The notes: generated by a model from the letters alone, not told the origin. Numbered from the stretch's first letter, positions 28,752 to 37,480 are shown. The stretch is DNA of 64,000 nt from Microvirga pudoricolor (GCF_016892705.1 NZ_JAFEMB010000005.1:248001-312000); one strand, 5' to 3'. Program-made: numbers and translations.

Positions 28752-31700
28752 TCAGCTCACGTGCACGTCCACAACCCCAGGCACGGCGCGCAACGCCCCG
28801 GCGATCTGGGGGGAGGCCATGTACCTACCGGGAAGCTTGACCTCTACCTCGCGGTCGCCGTCGTCGAGGATCAGGACGAGGGAGACTTCACCCTCGCCTC
28901 TCGTCTTGAGACGCTCCAGCACGCTCGGCAGCGGGCGCTCGTCGCGCAGGAAGATGCGCATGCCCTTCTGGTGCTTGGCCAGCGCCGTCTCGAGCAGGTC
29001 CGCCATCCCGATTCGCGCCCTCACCTCTTCGCCGTCCATGCCGGCTTGAAGCATGAGCACCACCGCGTTGCCGGGCTCCAGCACGTCCCGAAGCTGGTTG
29101 AGACCCTCGGAGAATACGATGGCCTCGAAATGTCCGGTCTGATCGGACAGCATGACGATGCCCATCTTGTTGCCGGTCTTGGTCCGCCGCTCCTGCCGGC
29201 TCAACACTGTGGCGGCCACGCGCCCGGCCGAGTTGCCGTTCTTGACCGAGCGGCTGAAATCGGCCCAGCTTTGCACATAGAGCTTGGGCAACAGGGATGC
29301 ATATTCGTCAAGGGGATGGCCCGACAGGAAGAAGCCGACCGCGTCGTATTCCCGTTGAAGCTTCTGCGCGGCAGGCCATGGATCGTAGGCCGGAATGCGC
29401 AACTGAACATCGTCGGATGCCACGCCTCCGAACATGTCGATCATGCCGCCGTTGGCCGCCTCCAGCGCCTGCTGGGCCAAACCCATCATGGAATCGACGG
29501 CCGCGCAGGCCTTGGCGCGGTCGGGCTCAAGTTCGTCGAAGGCACCTGCCGCGATGAGATTTTCGAGCGTGCGCTTGTTGATGAGGCGCGGGTTGATGCG
29601 CCGCGCGAAGTCCGCGAGGCTCTTGAACGGCTTGTCCCCCCGCGCCTCTATCACGGCCTCGATCGCTTGGCGCCCGACACCCTTGATTGCGGCGAGCGCG
29701 TAGAGGATCGAGCCCTTGCCTTCGGCATCGTACTCGACGTCGAAAACCACACCGGAGCGGTTGATGGAAGGGGGCTCCACCTTCATGCCGAGACGCTGGG
29801 CCTCACGGCGGAATTCGGACAGCTTGTCGGTATTGTCGAGATCGAGCGTCATCGACGCGGCCAGGAATTCGGTTGGGTAGTTCGCCTTCAGATAAGCTGT
29901 CTGGAATGCCACCAGCGCGTAGGCTGCCGCGTGACTTTTGTTGAAGCCGTAATCGGCGAATTTCGCCAGCAGGTCGAAGATCTCGTTCGCCGTGGATTTG
30001 TCGAGGCCGCCCTTTAGCGCGCCAGACACGAAGCGCTCGCGCTGCGCGTCCATTTCGGCCTTGATCTTCTTGCCCATGGCTCGGCGCAGGAGGTCGGCGT
30101 CGCCAAGCGAATAGCCCGACAGAACCTTCGCGACCTCCATCACCTGTTCTTGATAGACGATGATGCCGAAGGTCTCGCGCAGGATCGGCTCCAGCTTCGG
30201 ATGCGGATACCAGTGCTCCTTGTTGTGCTCGTCCTTTCCGAGCTTGCGGGCGCAATAGACCGGGATGTTGGCCATCGGGCCCGGGCGGTAGAGGGCCACA
30301 AGGGCGATGATGTCCTCGAAACGGTCGGTCTCCATCTCCACAAGCGCCTTGCGCATGCCGGCGGATTCCACCTGGAACACGCCAACCGTCTCGCCCCGCT
30401 GCAGCATCTCGTAGGTCTTGCGGTCGTCCAGCGGGAGAGCCGAGAGATCGATGTGGATGCCCGTGCGGGCAATCAGGTCGGTGGCGGTGCGCAGGACCGT
30501 GAGCGTCTTCAGGCCGAGGAAGTCGAACTTCACGAGCCCCGCCTGCTCGACCCACTTCATGTTGAACTGGGTCACCCGCATGCCCGTCTTCGGGTCTCGG
30601 TACAGCGGCACGAGCTCCTGCAGGGGACGGTCGCCGATCACGACGCCCGCCGCGTGCGTCGAAGCGTGCCGGTGCAGGCCCTCGAGCTTTTGGGCGATGT
30701 CGAGCATGCGCTTGACGACCGGCTCTTCCTCGATGGCAGCCTGCAGCTTCGGCTCGCCTTCGATGGCCTGCGCCAGCGTTACCGGATTGGCCGGGTTCTG
30801 CGGCACCAGCTTGGTGAGCTTGTCGACTTGGCCGTAAGGCATTTCCAGCACGCGGCCCACGTCGCGCATCACACCGCGCGCAAGGAGCGTGCCGAAGGTG
30901 ATGATCTGCGCGACCTGCTCCTCGCCGTAACGCTGCTGTACGTATTCGATCACGCGTTCGCGACCCTCGACACAGAAGTCGATGTCGAAGTCCGGCATCG
31001 ACACACGTTCGGGATTCAGAAAGCGCTCGAACAGTAGGCCGAAGCGGATCGGATCGAGATCGGTGATCGTCAGTGCGTAAGCGACAAGCGAACCGGCACC
31101 CGAACCACGCCCCGGCCCAACCGGAATGTCGTGGTCCTTCGCCCATTTGATGAAGTCGGCCACGATGAGGAAGTAGCCGGGAAATTTCATGTTGCGGATC
31201 ACGCTCACCTCATAGGCAAGGCGATCGTGATAATCCTGCTCGGTCAATCCCGGTGCCGGCCCGTGCGCGGCAAGGCGAGCGAGCAGGCCTTCCTTGGCCT
31301 GACGCTCCAACTCCTCGCCCTCATCGAGGGTTTTGGCCTCTTCGCCGCGACCGAAACTCGGCAGGATCGGCTTATGCGTCGTCACACGGGTCGAGCAGCG
31401 CATCGCGATTTCGACACTCGACGCCAGCGCGTCCGGCAGGTCCTTGAAGAGCTCCATCATCTCCCGGCGTGTCTTGAACGCGTGCTCGGGGGAAAACCGG
31501 CGCCGGTTGCCGTCGGACACGATGCGGCCTTCCGCGATGGCGAGCAGGGCATCGTGAGCCTCGTAGTCGTCCGGCGCCTTGAAGAACGGCTCGTTGGTGG
31601 CCACGATGGGGAGAGAGTTGCGGTCTGCCATCGCGATGAGCTCGCCTTCGACGAGACGTTCCTCGTCGAGCTTGTGGCGCTGAATCTCGACATAGAGCTG

Positions 31701-32225
31701 CGAACCGAACGCGTTCTTCAGCGTGTCCAGCCGTGCTTGCGCCAATTCCTCGCGACCGCCCATGCGCAGTGCGCAGTCGATGGGACCGGTGAAGCCGCCT
31801 GTGAGCGCGATCAGGCCCTCGCAGTATTGCGACAGGACCGTGGACGACAAGCGCGGTGTATCGCCCAGCGGCACATCGAAATAAGCGCGGCTCACGAGGC
31901 GCATGAGATTGCGGTAGCCTTCCGCATTCTGCGCCAGCAGCACCACGTTTGCCGCCTGCGGCTGCGAGCGGGCGATGGGGTCAGGTTCCTCGAAACAGAC
32001 GGAAAGCTGAACGCCTGGGATGGGCTGAATTCCCATGCCGGAAAGCTTTTGGGAGAATTCGAGCGCACCGAACAGGTTGTTGGCGTCCGTCAGCGCCAGG
32101 GCGGGCTGCTTGTCGGCCCCAGCCAGCTTTGCCAGGTGCTCGACCTTGATCGCCCCTTCCAGCAGCGAATAGGACGAGTGGACATGAAGATGGACGAAGC
32201 CGATCTCTTGGAGGACGCGGGACAT
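28752..32225 (-). CDS. dnaE: DNA polymerase III subunit alpha
   Basis: DnaE is the replicative polymerase. The 1157-aa protein has an N-terminal PHP domain (HLHVHSSYSLLEGA, residues 12-25), the palm with catalytic acidic cluster MPDFDIDFCVEGRERV (residue 410 on), a helix-hairpin-helix region and a C-terminal OB fold. Length and the intact clamp and tau regions fit DnaE1 rather than the error-prone DnaE2/ImuC. A 7-bp hairpin and two TTCCACAGG repeats lie in the 122 bp between it and the upstream small SOS gene, with which it may share transcripts. Confidence 0.95.
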   Translation of the reverse strand: MSRVLQEIGFVHLHVHSSYSLLEGAIKVEHLAKLAGADKQPALALTDANNLFGALEFSQKLSGMGIQPIPGVQLSVCFEEPDPIARSQPQAANVVLLAQNAEGYRNLMRLVSRAYFDVPLGDTPRLSSTVLSQYCEGLIALTGGFTGPIDCALRMGGREELAQARLDTLKNAFGSQLYVEIQRHKLDEERLVEGELIAMADRNSLPIVATNEPFFKAPDDYEAHDALLAIAEGRIVSDGNRRRFSPEHAFKTRREMMELFKDLPDALASSVEIAMRCSTRVTTHKPILPSFGRGEEAKTLDEGEELERQAKEGLLARLAAHGPAPGLTEQDYHDRLAYEVSVIRNMKFPGYFLIVADFIKWAKDHDIPVGPGRGSGAGSLVAYALTITDLDPIRFGLLFERFLNPERVSMPDFDIDFCVEGRERVIEYVQQRYGEEQVAQIITFGTLLARGVMRDVGRVLEMPYGQVDKLTKLVPQNPANPVTLAQAIEGEPKLQAAIEEEPVVKRMLDIAQKLEGLHRHASTHAAGVVIGDRPLQELVPLYRDPKTGMRVTQFNMKWVEQAGLVKFDFLGLKTLTVLRTATDLIARTGIHIDLSALPLDDRKTYEMLQRGETVGVFQVESAGMRKALVEMETDRFEDIIALVALYRPGPMANIPVYCARKLGKDEHNKEHWYPHPKLEPILRETFGIIVYQEQVMEVAKVLSGYSLGDADLLRRAMGKKIKAEMDAQRERFVSGALKGGLDKSTANEIFDLLAKFADYGFNKSHAAAYALVAFQTAYLKANYPTEFLAASMTLDLDNTDKLSEFRREAQRLGMKVEPPSINRSGVVFDVEYDAEGKGSILYALAAIKGVGRQAIEAVIEARGDKPFKSLADFARRINPRLINKRTLENLIAAGAFDELEPDRAKACAAVDSMMGLAQQALEAANGGMIDMFGGVASDDVQLRIPAYDPWPAAQKLQREYDAVGFFLSGHPLDEYASLLPKLYVQSWADFSRSVKNGNSAGRVAATVLSRQERRTKTGNKMGIVMLSDQTGHFEAIVFSEGLNQLRDVLEPGNAVVLMLQAGMDGEEVRARIGMADLLETALAKHQKGMRIFLRDERPLPSVLERLKTRGEGEVSLVLILDDGDREVEVKLPGRYMASPQIAGALRAVPGVVDVHVS

Positions 32226-32245
32226 GAAAACCTGCTCTGAACTGA

Positions 32246-32262
32246 ACTCAGGATGCCTGAGT
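32246..32262 (-). promoter_or_regulatory. Hairpin in the dnaE leader
   Basis: ACTCAGG-CAT-CCTGAGT is a perfect 7-bp stem with a three-base loop ending about 20 nt before the dnaE ATG. No T run follows. It could affect ribosome access or be a weak attenuator. Confidence 0.35.
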
Positions 32263-32316
32263 CCCCTTGCAGATCAGAGTCTCGAATCGGCGTTAAGTTT
32301 CCCTCTAGCACGCCGC

Positions 32317-32337
32317 CCTGTGGAATCTCCTGTGGAA
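32317..32337 (-). repeat. Direct repeat TTCCACAGG x2, DnaA-box-like
   Basis: The 9-mer CCTGTGGAA (TTCCACAGG on the coding strand of dnaE) occurs twice, starts 12 bp apart. Its TCCACA core is that of a DnaA box. The copies lie between the small SOS gene and dnaE, where DnaA could influence dnaE transcription. Similarity to the consensus is partial. Confidence 0.45.
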
Positions 32338-32347
32338 AGTCCGTTCT

Positions 32348-32449
32348 CTATACCATCGGGGAAAGGACTAGGGACCAAACTGCAATGGCACTGCCGAAGA
32401 TCGCCAGGGAGACGAGTTCAACAGCGGTTTCGATGAACGAGCGAAGCAT
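32348..32449 (-). CDS. Small SOS-controlled single-span membrane protein (SidA-like candidate)
   Basis: A 33-codon gene with a clear GAGG ribosome-binding site five bases before its ATG. The peptide starts MLRSF, has two acidic residues (Glu7, Glu11) and then a hydrophobic span from about residue 12 to 30 with Trp25: a single membrane helix. A perfect LexA box lies 33 bp upstream, inside a candidate promoter. In Caulobacter, SidA is a 29-aa SOS-induced inner-membrane protein that blocks division through FtsW. I recall its gene lying beside dnaE there but could not check. Size, topology, LexA control and position all fit; I cannot align the sequences. dnaE follows on the same strand. Confidence 0.65.
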   Translation of the reverse strand: MLRSFIETAVELVSLAIFGSAIAVWSLVLSPMV

Positions 32450-32476
32450 TAGAACCTCATTGTTTCCGTTATGTTC

Positions 32477-32505
32477 ATGTTCGTTCGTCTTATGTTCTGT
32501 GTAAA
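32477..32505 (-). promoter_or_regulatory. Candidate promoter of the small SOS gene
   Basis: TTTACA-N17-GAACAT on the minus strand, with the LexA box lying entirely within the spacer, the same layout as at lexA. The -10 matches only three consensus bases, so exact placement is uncertain. It could also feed dnaE. Confidence 0.45.
32483..32497 (-). promoter_or_regulatory. LexA operator (SOS box) of the small membrane gene
   Basis: A perfect GAAC-N7-GAAC direct repeat (spacer ATAAGAC) in the same orientation relative to its gene as lexA operator 1. Two further GAAC copies follow at 32479 and 32473 with other spacings. It ends 33 bp before the start codon. Confidence 0.8.
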
Positions 32506-32509
32506 GCCG

Positions 32510-32904
32510 TGAAAGCGGGGAAAGCTCGTCACAGTCAACAGGGTCTTAACAGCGATGGGGCCGGCTGTTCGGGATCAAAAGACATTTCGGCCGGGCCCAC
32601 CTGTGGATCGGCTCCGGGCACGCGGGCCGCAGGCGCCCATGGGGTCGCAAGCCCTCCGGCCCTCCCCCTCGTCATCCGGCGCGCGCCAGACCGACGGCGA
32701 TGGGCGTACTCTCCGCGAGCCCATTCTGGCCGACCGCGAACCGAGGATTTATTTTCGAGCTTTTGTGGTCGACCGGATCGTCGACATGATGAACGGGCTC
32801 GCCGTCGGAGATCGAAAGGTCAGCTGGCCGCGGAGACTGCAGGGTCTTTCCGACCGAATGTAGCGCCTGCAGTCTGAAGGGATCTCTCTAGACCGGTCTT
32901 GGAA
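32510..32904. other. Non-coding stretch between the SOS gene and lolD
   Basis: No convincing gene. A plus-strand frame of 102 codons at 32555-32863 is open but has no ribosome-binding site and no family I recognise. A TGTGGATC element near 32602 resembles a DnaA G-box in its core. Otherwise only ordinary GC-rich sequence. Confidence 0.5.
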
Positions 32905-32922
32905 AGCGCCGCCTTGGGCGCT
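32905..32922 (-). terminator. Weak terminator after lolD
   Basis: On the minus strand AGCGCC-CAAGGC-GGCGCT is a 6-bp stem followed by TTCC only. It is about 30 bp past the lolD stop and is the best candidate end for the proS-lolC-lolD message. Confidence 0.35.
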
Positions 32923-32950
32923 GAAATCAGAACGTCCGGACGCCCTGCCC

Positions 32951-33646
32951 TCAAGGCAATTGGACGATCTGTCCCTCGCGGATCGTGACGCGCCGGTCCA
33001 TGCGGGCGGCAAGGTCCATGTTGTGCGTGGCAATCAGCGCGGCGAGGCGGGAGGCGCGCACGATGGCGACGAGGGTCTGGAAGACCCGGTCAGCCGTGTG
33101 GGGATCGAGGTTGCCCGTCGGCTCGTCGGCCAGCAGAAGCCGGGGCGCATTCGCCACCGCGCGGGCAATCGCGACGCGCTGCTGCTCACCGCCGGACAGT
33201 TCTCCTGGGCGGTTCTCAAGGCGCTGGCCGAGCCCCAGAAAAGTGAGGATCTGTGTCGCCCGTTCCTTTGCCTCACCCCGGGGCAGGCCGCGGATGATTT
33301 GAGGCAGCACCACGTTCTCGATGGCGGAGAATTCCGGCAGGAGATGGTGAAATTGATAGACGAAACCCAGCTCTTCCCTTCGGAGCTTGGTTCGCTCCTG
33401 GTCATTCATGGATGCGGTCGGTCGCGATCCGACGAAGACTTCGCCGCCGTCTGGTTTCTCCAGCAGCCCCGCCACGTGCAGAAGGGTGGACTTTCCCGTG
33501 CCGGACGGCGCCACCAGGGCCACGATCTCGCCGGGCCAGATGGCCAGATCCGTGCCGCACAGCACTTCGAGCGCGCCGCCTGCCTGAGGGTAGCGGCGCT
33601 CGACCTTCGACAGGTAGAGAGCGGGTTCGGGTTGACCGTTTGCCAT
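32951..33646 (-). CDS. lolD: Lipoprotein-releasing ABC transporter ATPase LolD
   Basis: LolD powers release of outer-membrane lipoproteins from the inner membrane to LolA. The 231-aa ATPase has Walker [10 protein letters not shown] (46-54), Q-loop [14 protein letters not shown], signature LSGGEQQR, Walker [13 protein letters not shown] and the H-loop [18 protein letters not shown] is typical of LolD as opposed to FtsE or MacB. It follows the lolC stop by 3 bp. Confidence 0.95.
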   Translation of the reverse strand: MANGQPEPALYLSKVERRYPQAGGALEVLCGTDLAIWPGEIVALVAPSGTGKSTLLHVAGLLEKPDGGEVFVGSRPTASMNDQERTKLRREELGFVYQFHHLLPEFSAIENVVLPQIIRGLPRGEAKERATQILTFLGLGQRLENRPGELSGGEQQRVAIARAVANAPRLLLADEPTGNLDPHTADRVFQTLVAIVRASRLAALIATHNMDLAARMDRRVTIREGQIVQLP

Positions 33647-33649
33647 GGA

Positions 33650-34924
33650 TCACCCGTAACGCAGGGCTTCGACCGGGTCGAGCTTCGCAGCCCGCCAAGA
33701 CGGGTAGAGCGTCGCCAGAAGCGACAGGATCATCGACATGAGCAGAACCGAGATGACTTCCCCCGGATTGATGACGGCCGGAATCTCAGACAGGAATCGC
33801 ACGGTCGGATCCCACAGCTGCCGATTGAGAGCCCAGGACAGGAAGTTTTGGATGCTCTGGATATTGAGCGTGAACAGCATGCCCAACGCGAACCCGGCAA
33901 TCGTCCCGACTATGCCGATGGACGCGCCGGTGATGAGAAACACTCGCATGATGGCACCTCGCGTGGCGCCCATGGTCCGCAGGATCGCAATGTCGTTGGA
34001 CTTGTCCTTCACCAGCATGATGAGGCCCGACACGATGTTCAGGGCCGCCACGAGCACGATGAGCGTGAGGATCATGAACATCACGTTCCGCTCGACCTCC
34101 AAGGCACCGAAAAACGTTCGGTTGCGCTGGCGCCAATCAGTCATGAGGATGGGACGTCCCGCCGCCTCGTCGATGGCGGCGCGAGCCTGGTCCACCTTGT
34201 CGGCATCGTCGAGATAGACCTCGATCAACTGCACGTCGCCGTTGCGGTTGAAGTAGCTCTGCGCTTCGGACAGAGGCATGTACACAAAGGTCGAGTCGAA
34301 TTCCGACATGCCGATTTCGAAGATCGCCTTGATGGGATAGCCCTTCACGCGTGGCGCCGTGCCGAAGGGTGTCGCGGCGCCTTTCGGGGTGATGAGCGTG
34401 AAGGTGTCGCCAGCCTGAAGCGAGAGCGATTCCGCCAGCCGGCGCCCAATGGCGACGCCTTCGCCGGCATCGAAGTCCTGCAGGGAACCCTGAGTGATGT
34501 GATTCGCGATGTTCTCGATCTTGCGCAGATCGTCGCCCCGCACACCGCGAACCAGGACGCCACTGCCGCCATAAGGCGAGGACCCGAAGGCTTGTCCCTC
34601 CACTAGCGGAAGCGCCCGTCTCACGCCAGGCACGGCGGCGATGCGCTTCGTGACCTCGTCATAATCGGTCAATGGGGAGTCGATGGGCGCCACGAAGATA
34701 TGGCCGTTGATGCCAACGATCTTGTTTAGCAGCTCGGCCCGGAAACCGTTCATCACCGACAGCACGACGATAAGGGTGGCGACCCCTAGCATGATGCCGA
34801 GGAACGAGAAGCCGGCGATGACGGAAACGAACCCCTCTCGACGGCGCGTGCGGAGGTATCGCCCCGCCAGCATCCACTCGAAACGCGCAAAAGGCTTGGT
34901 CGTGGAGGTGCCGGCTGTTGCCAT
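33650..34924 (-). CDS. lolC: Lipoprotein-releasing ABC transporter permease LolC/LolE
   Basis: The membrane subunit of the Lol exporter. One N-terminal helix (about 30-55, FVSVIAGFSFLGIMLGVATLIVV), a periplasmic domain (about 60-270), and three C-terminal helices make the MacB/FtsX-type topology; the end RAAKLDPVEALRYG is the family terminus. Only one permease gene is present, so the transporter may be a LolF-type homodimer with LolD, as in many alphaproteobacteria. The cluster proS-lolC-lolD is standard for the group. Confidence 0.93.
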   Translation of the reverse strand: MATAGTSTTKPFARFEWMLAGRYLRTRRREGFVSVIAGFSFLGIMLGVATLIVVLSVMNGFRAELLNKIVGINGHIFVAPIDSPLTDYDEVTKRIAAVPGVRRALPLVEGQAFGSSPYGGSGVLVRGVRGDDLRKIENIANHITQGSLQDFDAGEGVAIGRRLAESLSLQAGDTFTLITPKGAATPFGTAPRVKGYPIKAIFEIGMSEFDSTFVYMPLSEAQSYFNRNGDVQLIEVYLDDADKVDQARAAIDEAAGRPILMTDWRQRNRTFFGALEVERNVMFMILTLIVLVAALNIVSGLIMLVKDKSNDIAILRTMGATRGAIMRVFLITGASIGIVGTIAGFALGMLFTLNIQSIQNFLSWALNRQLWDPTVRFLSEIPAVINPGEVISVLLMSMILSLLATLYPSWRAAKLDPVEALRYG

Positions 34925-34933
34925 GGAGGACCG

Positions 34934-36262
34934 TCAGGCGCCTTTCGTCAGCCGCGCCGCGACCGAGTCGAGGGGCAGGGTTTCACGGGCGCCGGTGGCG
35001 CGGTTTTTCAATTCGACTTGGCCCTCGGCCAGCCCCTTCGGACCGACGACGAGCTGCCATGGAATCCCGATGAGGTCCGCGGTGGCGAACTTCGCGCCGG
35101 GACGTTCGTCACGGTCGTCGTAGAGCACGTCTCGGCCGCCGGCGGTAAGTTCGCGATACAGCCTCCCGCAGGCCTCATCCGTTGCGGCATCGCCCGCCTT
35201 CAGGTTGAGAAGGGCAACGTCGAAGGGTGCGACGGCTTCCGGCCAGATGATGCCGTTCTCGTCGTGACTAGCCTCGATGATGGCCGCCAGCAGGCGGCTC
35301 GGGCCGATGCCGTAGGATCCCATATGCACTTCGTGCTCCTGCCCATCGGGCCCCATGACCTTGGCGCCCATGGGTTTGGAATACTTGGTGCCGAAGTAGA
35401 AAATATGGCCGACCTCGATTCCGCGCGCCGACATCTTCTTGTCCGCCGGAACGGCGTCGAAGGCGGCTTCGTCGTGCATCTCGGAGGTCGCGGCGTAAAG
35501 CGACGTCCACTTGTCCACCGTCGCCTGGAGGCCTGGGATGTCGTCGAAATCCGTATCGGCGCCAGGGATCCCGAAGTCGAGATAATCGGCGTGAGAGAAG
35601 ACCTCGCTCTCGCCCGTCGACGCCAGGATGATGAATTCGTGGCTGAGGTCACCCCCGATCGGGCCCGTATCGGCCCGCATCGGGATGGCCTTCAGGCCCA
35701 TGCGGGCGAAGGTGCGAAGGTAGGCGACAAACATCTTGTTGTAGGAGTGCCGTGCGCCTGCTTGGTCCAGGTCAAACGAATAGGCGTCCTTCATGAGGAA
35801 CTCGCGGGAGCGCATGACGCCGAAGCGTGGGCGCACCTCGTCCCGGAACTTCCATTGGATATGGTAGAGGTTCAGGGGAAGGTCCTTGTAGGAGCGCACA
35901 TATCCCCGGAAGATCTCCGTGATCATCTCCTCGTTCGTCGGGCCGTAGAGCATATCGCGCTCGTGCCGGTCCTTGATGCGCAGCATCTCCTTGCCATAGG
36001 CCTCGTAGCGGCCCGACTCGCGCCACAGATCCGCCGACTGGATCGTCGGCATGAGCAGTTCGATCGCGCCTGAGCGGTTCTGCTCCTCGCGGATGATTGC
36101 GTTGACCTTGTTGAGAACCCGCAGGCCGAGCGGCAGAAAGGCGTAGAGCCCAGCGGCCTCCTGGCGGATCATGCCGGCCCGCAGCATGAGACGATGGGAG
36201 ACGATCTCGGCCTCCTTGGGAGTCTCGCGGAGGATCGGGAGGAAGTAGCGGCTCAAGCGCAT
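34934..36262 (-). CDS. proS: Proline-tRNA ligase, short alphaproteobacterial type
   Basis: A class II synthetase charging tRNA-Pro. Motif 2 [21 protein letters not shown] and motif 3 [14 protein letters not shown] are clear, with the HGTP anticodon-binding domain at the C terminus. At 442 aa it lacks the roughly 180-residue editing insert of E. coli ProS (572 aa), so mischarged Ala-tRNA-Pro would need a separate ProXp-type editor. It leads lolC by 9 bp. Confidence 0.95.
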   Translation of the reverse strand: MRLSRYFLPILRETPKEAEIVSHRLMLRAGMIRQEAAGLYAFLPLGLRVLNKVNAIIREEQNRSGAIELLMPTIQSADLWRESGRYEAYGKEMLRIKDRHERDMLYGPTNEEMITEIFRGYVRSYKDLPLNLYHIQWKFRDEVRPRFGVMRSREFLMKDAYSFDLDQAGARHSYNKMFVAYLRTFARMGLKAIPMRADTGPIGGDLSHEFIILASTGESEVFSHADYLDFGIPGADTDFDDIPGLQATVDKWTSLYAATSEMHDEAAFDAVPADKKMSARGIEVGHIFYFGTKYSKPMGAKVMGPDGQEHEVHMGSYGIGPSRLLAAIIEASHDENGIIWPEAVAPFDVALLNLKAGDAATDEACGRLYRELTAGGRDVLYDDRDERPGAKFATADLIGIPWQLVVGPKGLAEGQVELKNRATGARETLPLDSVAARLTKGA

Positions 36263-36316
36263 GGAAGGCCTTCAAGATCGAAAAGGGTGAGGGGCCGGCT
36301 TCGGCCCGCGACTCGC

Positions 36317-36345
36317 TTTATGCACACAACACAGGCACCCGCCAA
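36317..36345 (-). promoter_or_regulatory. proS promoter
   Basis: TTGGCG-N17-CATAAA on the minus strand, each hexamer four of six consensus bases, giving a leader of about 48 nt that includes a GC-rich GGGCCG hairpin. It probably drives proS-lolC-lolD. Confidence 0.5.
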
Positions 36346-36495
36346 ATGACAAGATGGAAGGGATTCCAGGAGCGGTCCTTGCCCTCCCGAGAACCGGCGG
36401 CCCCTAAATTTTCGGAATTTATTCCCCATCTCGGGGATTAGACGAAAGATTAACCTCCCGTCTGCCAATTCTTCGATCAGATCCTGCCAAAAAAG

Positions 36496-36524
36496 GTGAC
36501 ACGGCTTATTAAAGAAATTATACA
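36496..36524 (+). promoter_or_regulatory. Promoter of the plus-strand small transcript
   Basis: GTGACA-N17-TATACA: the -35 matches five of six consensus bases and the -10 has TATA. It points away from proS. The AT-rich spacer and the strong terminator 140 bp downstream support a real transcription unit. Confidence 0.55.
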
Positions 36525-36530
36525 GATCGG

Positions 36531-36692
36531 GCTGAACGTCTCGGTGTTTCTCATGCTGAGACGGCGGTCCGGTGTTTCGGGAGGAACAAGCATCCTCGCC
36601 CGCCTTTTTCAGGGTGGCGGCGCAACAAGCCAAGGATGAAATCATTGCCTAAAGGCAATACAGGCAAGGCGTGAGCCTTGCTTTTTTCTTTT
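36531..36692 (+). ncRNA. Candidate small RNA or micro-ORF transcript
   Basis: A unit of about 160 nt bounded by a good promoter and a strong rho-independent terminator, antisense to nothing annotated. It begins with a CGTCTC/GAGACG stem and has an ATTGCC-TAAA-GGCAAT hairpin just before the terminator. Two micro-frames overlap in it: 28 codons from 36553, and 12 codons (MKSLPKGNTGKA) from 36636, joined by an ATGA. Neither has a good ribosome-binding site, so a regulatory RNA is the simpler reading. I recognise no Rfam-type family in it. Confidence 0.45.
36664..36692 (+). terminator. Terminator of the plus-strand small transcript
   Basis: GCAAGGC-GTGA-GCCTTGC, a 7-bp stem with a four-base loop, is followed by six T, one C and four T. 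The T run is only on the plus side, so it serves plus-strand transcription and not the convergent VOC gene. Confidence 0.8.
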
Positions 36693-36736
36693 CTGACTAC
36701 CGTGCCTGCCCGCATCGGACGTGAACCTACGAGCCC

Positions 36737-37135
36737 TTAGCGGTCCATCAGGCCGATCTGCCAGGACACGCCAAAGCGGTCCACCACCCATGCGAACTGG
36801 CGGCTGAAGGGGTACTCGCCCAATGGCATAAGGTCCTTGCCTCCGTCGGACAGCTTCCCGTGCAGGAATTGGACCTCCTCGACGGATTCGCAAGTGATGA
36901 AGACCGACATGGACGGCGTGAAGGTGAACTCGTGCTTGGCCGGCGAGTCGATGCACATGAAACTCTGGCCGTTCAGCGCGAAGCTCGCCAGCATGACCCT
37001 ACCCTCCGGACCGCCTTCCCCGGGACCGTAGCGCTTCAGGCTCGTAACGCACGCCTTGTCGAATAGGGAGACGTAAAACGTCATCGCCTCCTCGGCTTGA
37101 CCCTCGAACATCAGAAACGTGGCGATTTGAGGCAT
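36737..37135 (-). CDS. PhnB-like VOC family protein
   Basis: A 132-aa vicinal-oxygen-chelate fold protein of the PhnB/3-demethylubiquinone methyltransferase-like group. It starts MPQIATFLMFEGQAEEAMTF, a typical beginning, and ends DRFGVSWQIGLMDR. A TTG start 11 codons upstream is unlikely. Members bind metals or small ligands, but no reaction can be assigned. It is the last gene of the minus-strand nuo-birA-rnj-mce run, 2 bp after the DUF1467 gene. Confidence 0.82.
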   Translation of the reverse strand: MPQIATFLMFEGQAEEAMTFYVSLFDKACVTSLKRYGPGEGGPEGRVMLASFALNGQSFMCIDSPAKHEFTFTPSMSVFITCESVEEVQFLHGKLSDGGKDLMPLGEYPFSRQFAWVVDRFGVSWQIGLMDR

Positions 37136-37137
37136 GG

Positions 37138-37473
37138 TCACAAGCCCGAAAGTGGCAACGCCGCGCAAACGAAGACCAGGATGGGACTGGAAACCAGTGT
37201 CGTCCAGAGAGCCTTTTCTCGCAAGGCTGGAACAGATGGCGCGCCAGGTTCGGTCCCCGAGATGATCTCTCCGCTCTCATGCTGGCTGCGAACGCCGAAT
37301 GGCAGGACGGCGAAGAGCGCAATCCACCAGATCACGAAATAAAGTGCGCTGGCGCCGGTTACCCGCAGACCGAAGGCCATGACGGCGATCGTGATGCCAA
37401 TGCCGGAGATGAGGACGATCGCCGCAAGGGTGGCGAGGGTCGAGGAGGCGATGCGTTTGACGAGGCGGACCAT
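37138..37473 (-). CDS. DUF1467 family membrane protein
   Basis: A 111-aa inner-membrane protein with the DUF1467 core ASALYFVIWWIALFAVLPFG followed by SGEIISGTEPGAPS and a second hydrophobic stretch at the C terminus. The N terminus is longer than usual, adding an extra helix; a shorter start at 37380 is possible but has no ribosome-binding site. DUF1467 genes typically sit between mce and proS in Hyphomicrobiales. Function unknown. Confidence 0.8.
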   Translation of the reverse strand: MVRLVKRIASSTLATLAAIVLISGIGITIAVMAFGLRVTGASALYFVIWWIALFAVLPFGVRSQHESGEIISGTEPGAPSVPALREKALWTTLVSSPILVFVCAALPLSGL

Positions 37474-37480
37474 GCGATTC

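Noticed and set aside
32555-32863. 102-codon plus-strand frame downstream of the SOS box, possibly a second SOS gene
   Set aside because: No ribosome-binding site and no recognisable family; the minus-strand 33-codon gene has a ribosome-binding site and LexA spacing like lexA. Conservation could still change this.
36253-36645. 130-codon minus-strand frame upstream of proS
   Set aside because: It overlaps the proS start, the proS promoter and the plus-strand small transcript; composition is not protein-like.
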